From CAZEZY01 sp964516635 (GTDB taxonomy: Bacteria; Pseudomonadota; Gammaproteobacteria; Burkholderiales; Burkholderiaceae_C), in the NCBI GenBank assembly GCA_964516635.1, contig CAZEZY010000015.1, forward strand, positions 1 through 25,793: a stretch of 25,793 nucleotides of DNA, written 5' to 3'. This document shows positions 14,995-22,549 of the stretch, piece after piece. The notes under the pieces were generated by a model. It did no database searches. It was not told the DNA's origin and worked only from the letters and a program-made list of their open reading frames with translations. Both the position numbers and the translations under genes were made by a program. The first letter of the stretch is position 1; the number at the start of each line of letters is the position of its first letter.

Positions 14995-15035
14995 AATTAA
15001 CAATGTGTTTCCATTGTGTAAACACATTGTTAATT
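14995..15035. promoter_or_regulatory. Long inverted repeat, candidate upstream activator sequence
   Basis: A perfect 16-bp inverted repeat: AATTAACAATGTGTTT at 14995-15010 and its complement at 15020-15035, with a 9-bp spacer. Each arm holds a smaller dyad (AACA-ATG-TGTT and AACA-CAT-TGTT) whose centres are 22 bp, two helical turns, apart. A third dyad, TGTGT-AA-ACACA, overlaps the spacer and right arm. The arms are AT-rich with no GC stem, so it is not a terminator. It is centred about 140 bp upstream of the predicted start site and touches the stop codon of the activator gene. It does not contain the NifA motif TGT-N10-ACA. Confidence 0.72.
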
Positions 15036-16606
15036 CACAGCAGGCCTGCCTTGCGCAGGCGATAGCCCAGCTGCCGCAAGGTGAGCCCCAGGCTCTGGGC
15101 AGCTCGAGACTGATTGCCACCATGTCGCTCCAGTGCGGCTTTGAGCGTCTCGACCCCGTGCGAGGCCGCGCTGCGATAGTCTCGCACCAACGGCGTGGAG
15201 GGGGGGGCCGATCCAACCGGACCGGCCGCAAAGGGCTGGCTGCCCAGCACCTCAGGCAGGTAGCGGGGCAAGGCCTTGGCATCCACCAGGGTCTGATCGG
15301 CGAGCAGCACGAGCCGTTCAATCACGTTTCCCAGCTCCCGAATGTTGCCCGGCCAGTCGAGCCGGGCCAGCTGCTCCAGCGCATCGGTTGCCAGGTACAC
15401 ATTGCGCTGGTGCGCCTGGTTGGCCCGGCTGATGAAGTGCAGCGCCAGTGCCCGGATGTCTTCACGGCGTTCCCGCAGGCTGGGCAGGCGGATGGGGATC
15501 ACGTTGAGCCGGTAATACAGATCCTGCCTGAATCGCCCCGCAGCCACCTCCTGGGCCAGGTCGCGGTGGGTGGCGGCCACCAGTCGAACATCCACCCGCA
15601 GTTCCTTCTGCCCACCCAGGCGCACCAGCGTCCCCTCTTGCAGGGTTCGCAGCAGCTTGGCTTGCATCCCCAGCGGCAGTTCACCGATCTCATCCAGGAA
15701 AATCGTGCCGCCATGGGCCTGCTCGAACCAGCCTGGCCGGGCCTGAACGGCGCCGGTAAATGCGCCCTTTTCGTGACCAAACAGCTCGCTTTCGAACAGG
15801 CTTTCCGGAATGGCCGCCACGTTCACCTTGATGAATGGCCCATCCCGGCGTCCGCTAGCAAGGTGCACCGCACGGGCAAAGAGCTCCTTGCCAGTGCCGG
15901 ACTCGCCCAGCAGCAGCACCGTGGCCGATGAGTCCGACACCCGCTCCAGTTCGCTCAGCGCCTGCAGCAGCGCGGGTGACTGTCCGACAATGCCGTAACG
16001 CGCCGCCTGCGATTCCAGGGCCTTGCTCAGGCGCTCGTTCTGGGCTTGCAGGCGCTCCGTCTGCTCGGCCACGAGGGCCTGCAGCTGCAACAGCTGCCCG
16101 GTCAGGGTGGCCAGAATGTGCAACACCGCCAGGTCATCGGTCAGCCGTCGCTGGCGGCTGCGGATCCGGTGGCAGGCCAGCACCCCCACGGTGGCGCCGC
16201 TCACCTCCACGGGCAAGGCGATGAAGGCCACGGTTTCTTCAGGCAGTTCACGCCGGCGAACGGCACGAAACAGGAAAGCCGGCTCGGCATCCACATCCTG
16301 CACGATCATGGGCTGCCCGGTGGCCAGCACCCGTCCCGTGACGCCTTCCCCCCGCCGGTATCGGCCACGAGCCACCTCGGCGCGGGTCAGCCCATAGGCA
16401 TGAACGATGCGGGCTTCATCGGGCTGACCCGGCTCGCACAGCACGACCCGCCCGCGGTTCAGTCCCAGCAGCTCGCTCATCAGGTGCAGCATTTCGCGCA
16501 ACACCACCTCCGGGCTGAGACTGCGCCCCACGAGCCGCATCACTTCCCGCAACAGCAGCAACTCCTGGGCGTGCCATTCAGGACGAGAAGTGGCGGGACT
16601 GGCCAT
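15035..16606 (-). CDS. Sigma-54-dependent transcriptional activator (GAF-AAA+-Fis, NifA-like)
   Basis: 523 residues. An N-terminal GAF domain spans about 15-175 (SPEVVLREMLHLMSELLGLNRG to GVLACHRIRSR), then a short coiled coil. The AAA+ domain has Walker A GESGTGKE at 234-241 and the sigma-54 contact loop GAFTGA at 281-286, followed by the arginine-finger region (RQDLYYRLNVIPIRLPSLRER). The C-terminus is a Fis-type HTH (HGGNQSRAAQSLGLTLRQLGYRLRKAGLL). The only two cysteines are in the GAF domain, and the inter-domain CxxxxC motif of oxygen-sensitive NifA is absent. The start is 3 nt after the trkH stop, so it may be cotranscribed with trkAH. The target is very likely the next operon, which has a sigma-54 promoter. 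Confidence 0.93.
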   Translation of the reverse strand: MASPATSRPEWHAQELLLLREVMRLVGRSLSPEVVLREMLHLMSELLGLNRGRVVLCEPGQPDEARIVHAYGLTRAEVARGRYRRGEGVTGRVLATGQPMIVQDVDAEPAFLFRAVRRRELPEETVAFIALPVEVSGATVGVLACHRIRSRQRRLTDDLAVLHILATLTGQLLQLQALVAEQTERLQAQNERLSKALESQAARYGIVGQSPALLQALSELERVSDSSATVLLLGESGTGKELFARAVHLASGRRDGPFIKVNVAAIPESLFESELFGHEKGAFTGAVQARPGWFEQAHGGTIFLDEIGELPLGMQAKLLRTLQEGTLVRLGGQKELRVDVRLVAATHRDLAQEVAAGRFRQDLYYRLNVIPIRLPSLRERREDIRALALHFISRANQAHQRNVYLATDALEQLARLDWPGNIRELGNVIERLVLLADQTLVDAKALPRYLPEVLGSQPFAAGPVGSAPPSTPLVRDYRSAASHGVETLKAALERHGGNQSRAAQSLGLTLRQLGYRLRKAGLL

Positions 16607-16609
16607 GAC

Positions 16610-18076
16610 TCAACGCCGCCAGAAATGGCCCGTGAACAGCACCAGCACCGTGAGCAACTCCAGACGGCCCAGCAGCATCGCAAAACTGAGCACCGAGAGC
16701 TGGAACATGTTGAGGCCGCCGTAATTGCTGGCGGGCCCCACTTCACCCAGGCCGGGACCGATGTTGTTCACCGTGGCAACCACCGCCGAAAACGCGGTCA
16801 CGATGTCCAGCCCCGAGAGCAGCATCAGAAAGGTGAGCCCCATGGTGACCGCCCCGTAGATCAGCATGAAACCCAGCACCGTGGTCATGGTGGACGGCGG
16901 AATGGTCTGCCCGCCCATGGTCACGGGATTCACCACGCGCGGATGGATGATCCGCACCAGTTCGCGCCGCGCCTGCTTGATGATCAGGACCATGCGAACC
17001 ATCTTGATCCCGCCGCCGGTGGATCCTGCACAGGACACAAAGGTGCCCAGAAACAGCATGAACACGGGCACAAAGACGGGCCATTGGCTGTAGTCTTCGG
17101 CGGCATAGCCCGTGGTGGTGGCCAGTGACAGCACATGGAAGGCGCTGCGACGCAGCGCCACCAGAAAGTCCTCTTCGACCTGATGCCACGCCAGCATGAG
17201 CGTGACCAGCAGCACCGAGCCGGCCAGCACCAGAAAATACGAACGGATCTCTCGGTCGCTGGTGATCGGCCGCAGCGAAAGCGACCTCAGCACCACAAAA
17301 TACCGCAGGAAACTGATGCCAGCCAGGGTCATGAACACGATGGCCACCGTTTCAATGGCAGCCGAATTCCAGTGCCCGAAGCTGGCATCGTGCGAAGAAA
17401 AACCGCCCAAGCCCATGGTGGTGCACATGTGCATGAACGCATCGGCCCAGCTCATGCCCGCCCAGCGGTAGGCCAGCATGCAGGCCACCGAGAACAGGAA
17501 GTAGACCCCCCAGAGCCCGCGGGCGGTTTCCGAGATGCGAGGCGTGAACTTGGTGTCCTTCATCGGACCCGGGGTTTCCGCCTTGTACAGCTGCACGCCA
17601 CCCAGGCCCAGCAAAGGCAGCACCGCGACCACCAGCAGCACAATCCCGAGGCCACCGATCAGCTGCAGAAAGCAGCGCCAGATATTGACCGACACCGGCA
17701 GGTGGTCCAGCCCCGAGAGCGCCGTGGCACCGGTGGCGGTCAGGGCGCTCATGGCTTCGAAATAGGCTTTGCTCCACGTGATGTCAGGCACCGTGAACAG
17801 GAGGGGAATCGCGGCGAATGCCGTGAGCACCACCCAGACCAGGTTCACCAGCAGGAAGCCATCGCGGGCCATGAGTTCGCGGTTGTGGCGGCGCGTCAGG
17901 TACCACAGCAACCACCCGCTGCCGAACGTGAAGCCGAATGAGGCCCCCCACACCGCCCGCAGGGAGTCGTTGTCCTCGAACCAGGCCCAGCCCAGCGGCA
18001 CCAGGTTGGCAAAGGCAAACGCCATCATGATGCGCGACAACAAGGCCAGCGCGGGGCCGAACAGGTGCATCATCAT
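16610..18076 (-). CDS. trkH: Trk potassium uptake system membrane subunit TrkH
   Basis: 488 residues with many hydrophobic helices and the repeated pore loops of the TrkH/KtrB superfamily: SALTATGATALSGLD, FMHMCTTMGLGGFSSHD, LATTTGYAAEDYSQWP and VATVNNIGPGLGEVGP, each with a central selectivity-filter glycine. It forms the potassium channel in the inner membrane, gated by TrkA. The start overlaps the trkA stop (ATGA). The length equals that of typical TrkH. The sigma-54 activator gene begins 3 nt after its stop, an unusual continuation of a trk operon. Confidence 0.95.
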   Translation of the reverse strand: MMMHLFGPALALLSRIMMAFAFANLVPLGWAWFEDNDSLRAVWGASFGFTFGSGWLLWYLTRRHNRELMARDGFLLVNLVWVVLTAFAAIPLLFTVPDITWSKAYFEAMSALTATGATALSGLDHLPVSVNIWRCFLQLIGGLGIVLLVVAVLPLLGLGGVQLYKAETPGPMKDTKFTPRISETARGLWGVYFLFSVACMLAYRWAGMSWADAFMHMCTTMGLGGFSSHDASFGHWNSAAIETVAIVFMTLAGISFLRYFVVLRSLSLRPITSDREIRSYFLVLAGSVLLVTLMLAWHQVEEDFLVALRRSAFHVLSLATTTGYAAEDYSQWPVFVPVFMLFLGTFVSCAGSTGGGIKMVRMVLIIKQARRELVRIIHPRVVNPVTMGGQTIPPSTMTTVLGFMLIYGAVTMGLTFLMLLSGLDIVTAFSAVVATVNNIGPGLGEVGPASNYGGLNMFQLSVLSFAMLLGRLELLTVLVLFTGHFWRR

Positions 18077-19464
18077 CCGAAGAAGGTGGCGCTCACCTGG
18101 AAGAGTTTTTCCACTTCGCGAACCAGCCGCTTGTTGGGAATGAAGATGACGATGTGGTCATCGACCTCAATCAGCGTGTCATGATGCGGCATCAGCACCT
18201 GCGCGTGGCGACCTTCGCCCCGCACGATGGCACCGAATCGCGCGCCTTTGGGCAGCTTCACTTCCTCCACCCGGCGCCCGACCAGCCGGGACGTTTTCAC
18301 GTCGCCTCGGGCAATCCCCTCCAGCGCTTCCGCCGCCCCTCGGCGCAGGCTGTGCACCGCCACCACGTCACCACGGCGGATGTGCGCCAGCAACTCGCCG
18401 ATCACGGTCTGCGCTGGCGAAATGGCAATGTCGATGGTGCTGCCCTGCATCATGTCGGCATAGGCCCTGCGGTTGATCAGCGACATCACCCGACGTGCGC
18501 CCAGCCGCTTGGCCAGCATGGCGGCCATGATGTTGTCCTCGTCCTCGCTGGTGACGGCCACGAACAGGTCCATTTCGGCCACGTTCTCTTCCAGCAGCAG
18601 GTCTTCGTCCACGCTGTCGCCGTTGAGCACCAGCACGCTGGAAGGCAGCTGGCTGGCCAGGTATTCGCAGCGCTTGGCGTTGAATTCGATGAGCTTCACG
18701 TGGCACTGCCCCACGAGACTGCGTGCCAGCCGAAGCCCCACCTTGCCACCGCCAGCGATCATCACGCGCTGAACCGGCTTGTCGATGTTGTGAATGGCCG
18801 CCAGCACGTGCCGGATGCGGTCTTTCGAGGCCAGCACAAACACCTCGTCGCCCGGGAGGATGCGGGTGCTCTTGGTGGCCTCCATCTCGGTGTCCAGCCG
18901 GTACAGCGCAACCACGCGCATTTCGGCGTGCGGAAACCGGTCACGGAACTCGCCAATCGTGTGGCCAACCAGAGCCCCGCCGGCGGCCGCCCGAACGGCA
19001 ATCAGGCAGACACGGCCATCGGCAAATTCCAGCACCTGCAACGCCTCGGGGTAATCGATCAGCTGGTGGATGTAGCGCATCACCGACTCTTCGGGGCAGA
19101 TGACACGGTCCACCGCAAAGCCCGCCTTGGACATGAGTTCATCGCCCTCGACAAACTCGGGGGAACGCAGTCGCGCGATGGTGGTGGGCACGTTGAACAC
19201 GTCATGTGCCACCTTGCAGACCACGAGATTCGACTCGTCGGAAGCCGCGCAGGCAATGACCATGTCGGCATCCTTGGCGCCCGCCTCCCGCAACACGGAA
19301 GGCTGGATGCCATTGCCCACCACGCCACGCAGATCCAGCCGGTCTTCCAGCGCGCGCAGGCGCGCCGGATCCTGATCGATGACGGTGATGTCGTTCTGCT
19401 CGGACACCAGGCTTTCGGCCACGCTTTCGCCCACGCGGCCTGCCCCCAGAATGATGATGTTCAT
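18073..19464 (-). CDS. trkA: Trk potassium transporter NAD-binding regulatory subunit TrkA
   Basis: 463 residues, close to the 458 of E. coli TrkA. There are two RCK halves, each beginning with a Rossmann motif: GAGRVG at 7-12 and GGGKVG at 238-243, each followed by a TrkA_C segment. It binds NAD(H)/nucleotides at the membrane and gates TrkH. It begins 3 nt after the stop of the DUF4197 gene and overlaps trkH by 4 nt, so the three are one transcription unit. Confidence 0.95.
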   Translation of the reverse strand: MNIIILGAGRVGESVAESLVSEQNDITVIDQDPARLRALEDRLDLRGVVGNGIQPSVLREAGAKDADMVIACAASDESNLVVCKVAHDVFNVPTTIARLRSPEFVEGDELMSKAGFAVDRVICPEESVMRYIHQLIDYPEALQVLEFADGRVCLIAVRAAAGGALVGHTIGEFRDRFPHAEMRVVALYRLDTEMEATKSTRILPGDEVFVLASKDRIRHVLAAIHNIDKPVQRVMIAGGGKVGLRLARSLVGQCHVKLIEFNAKRCEYLASQLPSSVLVLNGDSVDEDLLLEENVAEMDLFVAVTSEDEDNIMAAMLAKRLGARRVMSLINRRAYADMMQGSTIDIAISPAQTVIGELLAHIRRGDVVAVHSLRRGAAEALEGIARGDVKTSRLVGRRVEEVKLPKGARFGAIVRGEGRHAQVLMPHHDTLIEVDDHIVIFIPNKRLVREVEKLFQVSATFFG

Positions 19465-19467
19465 GAC

Positions 19468-20205
19468 TTACCTCAGAACGCCAAACACCTTTTTCAGGAT
19501 CTGGCTGCCCGTCCCCACCGGGTCCTGGCGTATCTTTCGTTCTTCCTCACCGATCACCCGGTAAAGCCCGTCAAGCGTCTTGCCTGTCACGAACGGCTCC
19601 AGGTTCGCATCCTGCGGCTTCACCAGACCGAACCGGCTGGCCCGCCCGGCGAGGTCGTTGTACTTCTGCGCCAGCGAAACCTTCTGCATGGCGTCGGTCA
19701 CCAGCGGGAGGAAGCGAGTCGTCAGCGGATCGCGGGTGCGGGTGGCAAAGAATTCGGTGACCGAAGTGTCGCCGCCGGTCAGGATGTTCTTCGCGTCGGT
19801 CACGGTCATGGTGCGAACGGCCTGCATGAGGATGTCGCGACCCAGGGGCACGGCCATCTCGGCCGCCCGGTTGATGGCGGTGGAGAGTTCATCGACCCGG
19901 CGCCCCTGGCCCAAGGTGCGCAGGAGATCCTTGCCGTCTTCGAGGAAGCCGGGCAAGGGTATGCGGACCTTGGGATTGCCCAGAAAACCGTCGGGGCGAC
20001 CCAGCAGGTCCACGGCAATGGCCGCGCCTCGCTCCAGTGCCGTGCGAACCCCTGCCGTGGCATCGGCAGACGACAGATCGGCGAGTGTCAGTGCCTGGGC
20101 CGGCCTGCCCGCCGACACCAGCCAGGTGCCAGCGGTGGCCGCCAGGGCCTGAAGCATCCACCGGCGCTGCAGGCTCGATGCCTGGGTTGTTCCGCATTCA
20201 TCCAT
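19468..20205 (-). CDS. DUF4197 domain protein, probable exported
   Basis: 245 residues from the ATG at 20205; a GTG at 20241 in frame would add 12. An N-terminal export signal with a twin arginine (LQRRWMLQALAATAGTWLVSAGRPAQA) looks Tat-like, with cleavage after AQA near residue 38. The DUF4197 body follows: VRIPLPGFLEDGKDLLRTLGQGRRVDELSTAINRAAE, TDAKNILTGGDTSVTEFFATRTRD, GLYRVIGEEERKIRQDP. The family is periplasmic or membrane-associated and uncharacterised. It sits between the acyl-CoA dehydrogenase gene and trkA on the same strand. Confidence 0.82.
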   Translation of the reverse strand: MDECGTTQASSLQRRWMLQALAATAGTWLVSAGRPAQALTLADLSSADATAGVRTALERGAAIAVDLLGRPDGFLGNPKVRIPLPGFLEDGKDLLRTLGQGRRVDELSTAINRAAEMAVPLGRDILMQAVRTMTVTDAKNILTGGDTSVTEFFATRTRDPLTTRFLPLVTDAMQKVSLAQKYNDLAGRASRFGLVKPQDANLEPFVTGKTLDGLYRVIGEEERKIRQDPVGTGSQILKKVFGVLR

Positions 20206-20271
20206 GCCGCGCATTATGCGCCTGCACGAACCCGATGCCACACCGATCCCGCATAGGTGCCGGGGTCCAAT

Positions 20272-21348
20272 TCAGAGCGCCCGCTGGATCAGGATTTTCT
20301 GCACATCGCTGGTGCCTTCGTAAATCTGGCAGACGCGCACATCTCGGTAGATGCGCTCCACCGGGAAGTCGCTGACCACGCCGTAGCCGCCCAGGGTCTG
20401 GATGGCGGCCGAGCAGACCTTTTCGGCCACCTCGCTGGCAAACAGCTTGGCCATGGCCGCCTCCTTCAGACAGGGCTGGCCCGCATCTCGAAGGGCTGCG
20501 GCATGCCAGATCAGCTGGCGCGCCGCCTCCAGCTGCGTGGCGCATTCGGCCAGCCGGAAACCCACTGCCTGGTGGTTGAAGATGGGCTGACCAAAGCTTT
20601 CGCGCTGCTTGGCGTAGTCAATGGCGAAGTCCAGCGCACTGCGGGCCATGCCCACGCTCTGCGCCGCAATGCCGATACGCCCGCCTTCCANNNNNNNNNN
20701 ACGGCAACCGTCGAAGTTGATCTGGGCCGTGTCGCTGCTGTGCTGGCCGAGCTTGTCTTCCAGGCGCGCCACCACGTAGCCCGTTGTGCGGGTGGGCACG
20801 ATGAAGGCGCTGATGCCCTTTTTGCCAGCCGCCTTGTCGGTCACGGCCATCACGATCATCACGTCGCCCTGTTGGCCGCTGGTGATGAACTGCTTGACGC
20901 CGTTGAGCACATAGTGATCACCGTCCCGGGTGGCCGTGGTGCGCAGGGCCGAGGCGTCAGAACCCACGTGTGGCTCGGTCAGGCAGAAGCCGCCCAGCAT
21001 CTCTCCCTTGGCGAGCGGCACCAGCCAGCGCTGTTTTTGCGCCTCGCTACCGTATCGCATCAGGATGGCATTCACCGGGCAGTTGGTCACGCTGATGGTG
21101 GTGCTCACGCCCCCATCGCCAGCGGCGATTTCTTCCAGCACCACGGCCAGCGTCAGGTAGTTCAGCCCCGCGCCGCCGTAGGCTTCAGGCACGCAAATGC
21201 CGTAGGCCCCCAGTTCGGCCAGGCCTTTGTGCGCGTCTTTGGGAAAGTGGTGTTCCTTGTCCCAGCGGGCAGCGTTGGGCCACAACTGCTCCTGGGCAAA
21301 GGCGCGCACCGCATCGCGAATCATCAACTGGTCGTCGTTCAGCAGCAT
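20272..21348 (-). CDS. Acyl-CoA dehydrogenase, interrupted by an assembly gap
   Basis: About 358 codons as written. Typical features are GGAGLNYLTLAVVLEEIA, GGFCLTEPHVGSDASALRT, EGGRIGIAAQSVGMARSALDFAIDYAKQR, QTLGGYGVVSDFPVERIYRD and the catalytic glutamate in QIYEGTSDVQKILIQRAL. It is an FAD enzyme that introduces the alpha-beta double bond of a short or branched acyl-CoA. Start at 21348 (MLLNDDQLMIRDAV) has a GAGGGAA ribosome-binding site and lies 10 nt after the thiolase stop. Ten Ns fall between INFDGCR and EGGRIG, where family members carry about 21 residues, so roughly 17 codons are missing. The gene is probably intact in the organism. Confidence 0.9.
   Translation of the reverse strand: MLLNDDQLMIRDAVRAFAQEQLWPNAARWDKEHHFPKDAHKGLAELGAYGICVPEAYGGAGLNYLTLAVVLEEIAAGDGGVSTTISVTNCPVNAILMRYGSEAQKQRWLVPLAKGEMLGGFCLTEPHVGSDASALRTTATRDGDHYVLNGVKQFITSGQQGDVMIVMAVTDKAAGKKGISAFIVPTRTTGYVVARLEDKLGQHSSDTAQINFDGCRXXXXEGGRIGIAAQSVGMARSALDFAIDYAKQRESFGQPIFNHQAVGFRLAECATQLEAARQLIWHAAALRDAGQPCLKEAAMAKLFASEVAEKVCSAAIQTLGGYGVVSDFPVERIYRDVRVCQIYEGTSDVQKILIQRAL
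20691..20700. other. Assembly gap (10 N)
   Basis: Ten consecutive undetermined bases lie inside the acyl-CoA dehydrogenase gene. The reading frame happens to continue across them. Protein length suggests about 60 real bases here, so 10 is a placeholder rather than a measured size. Confidence 0.98.
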
Positions 21349-21358
21349 GGCGCTTCCC

Positions 21359-22549
21359 TCACACCAGTTCCAGCGCCACGGCCGTGGCCTCGCCGCCGCC
21401 GATGCACAGCGTGGCCACGCCGCGCTTGAGGCCACGGGCTTTCAGCGCGTGGATGAGCGTCACCATGATGCGCGCGCCGCTGGCACCGATCGGGTGGCCC
21501 AGCGCGCAGGCGCCGCCATTCACGTTCACTTTCTCGTGCGGCACCTTCAGGTCGTGCATCAGCGCCATGGGCACCACGGCAAAGGCCTCGTTGATTTCCC
21601 ACAGGTCCACATCGGCCACGCTCCAGCCGGCCTTGGCCAGCACCTTGTCGGTGGCGCCCACCGGCGCGGTGGAGAACCATTCCGGGGCTTGCGCATGCGT
21701 GGCGTGAGCCACGAGGCGTGCCAAGGGCTGGCTGCCCAGCTTGGCCGCAGTGGCGGCTTTCATCATCACCAGCGCCGCGGCGCCGTCGTTGATGCTGGAA
21801 CTGGCCGCGGCGGTGATGGTGCCGTCCTTCTTGAACGCGGGCTTGAGCGTCGGGATCTTGTCGATCTTGATCTTGCCCGGACCTTCGTCGATGCTCACCA
21901 CGCGTTCACCCGCGCGTTCTTTCACCGTCACCGGGGTGATTTCAGCGGCAAAGCCGCCATCCTGGCTGGCGCGCTGGGCGCGGCGCACGCTTTCCTGAGC
22001 GAAAGCGTCCTGCATTTCGCGGGTGAACTGGTATTTGGCCGCACAGTCTTCACCAAAGGTGCCCATGCTGCGGCCGGGCTGGTAGGCGTCCTCCAGGCCG
22101 TCGAGCATCATGTGGTCGAAGATGCGGTCGTGGCCAATCCGGTAGCCGCCGCGCGCCTTGGGCAGCAGATAGGGTGCGTTGGTCATGCTCTCCATGCCAC
22201 CGGCCACCAGCACTTCGTGACTGCCCGCCAGCAGCATGTCGTGCGCGAACATGGCCGCGCGCATGCCGGAGCCGCACATCTTGCTCATCGTCACCGCACC
22301 CGCGCTTTGCGGCAGGCCGGCCTTGAGTGCTGCCTGGCGCGCCGGGGCCTGACCCTGGCCGGCCATCAGGCAGTTGCCGAAGATCACTTCCGTGACGAGT
22401 TCGGGCGCCACGCCGGCGCGCTGGACAGCGGCAGCGATCGCGGCAGCGCCCAGGTCGTGGGCGGCCAGCGAGGAAAAGTCGCCCTGGAAGCTGCCCATGG
22501 GGGAGCGGGCCGCGCCGGTGATGACGATGGAATCGGGGTTGAGGCTCAT
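21359..22549 (-). CDS. Acetyl-CoA C-acetyltransferase (thiolase)
   Basis: 396 residues, the usual thiolase II length. The nucleophile C92 is in SKMCGSGM, H352 in CALGHPIGASG and C382 in LCIGGGEA, with the NEAF motif (WEINEAFAVVP) also present. It interconverts two acetyl-CoA and acetoacetyl-CoA; in this operon it would finish breakdown of the acetoacetate derived from leucine. Its ATG overlaps the aceK stop (ATGA). Biosynthetic thiolases for polyhydroxybutyrate look similar, but the operon context favours catabolism. Confidence 0.93.
   Translation of the reverse strand: MSLNPDSIVITGAARSPMGSFQGDFSSLAAHDLGAAAIAAAVQRAGVAPELVTEVIFGNCLMAGQGQAPARQAALKAGLPQSAGAVTMSKMCGSGMRAAMFAHDMLLAGSHEVLVAGGMESMTNAPYLLPKARGGYRIGHDRIFDHMMLDGLEDAYQPGRSMGTFGEDCAAKYQFTREMQDAFAQESVRRAQRASQDGGFAAEITPVTVKERAGERVVSIDEGPGKIKIDKIPTLKPAFKKDGTITAAASSSINDGAAALVMMKAATAAKLGSQPLARLVAHATHAQAPEWFSTAPVGATDKVLAKAGWSVADVDLWEINEAFAVVPMALMHDLKVPHEKVNVNGGACALGHPIGASGARIMVTLIHALKARGLKRGVATLCIGGGEATAVALELV

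Noticed and set aside
14995..15035. Reading the long inverted repeat as a terminator for the activator gene
   Set aside because: The stem is AT-rich, there is no GC-rich core followed by a T tract, and its place upstream of an IHF site and sigma-54 promoter fits an activator site better.
18154..20256. About 700-codon plus-strand open frame opposite trkA and the DUF4197 gene
   Set aside because: It mirrors trkA in the complementary frame; the His/Gln-rich translation has no recognisable domain.
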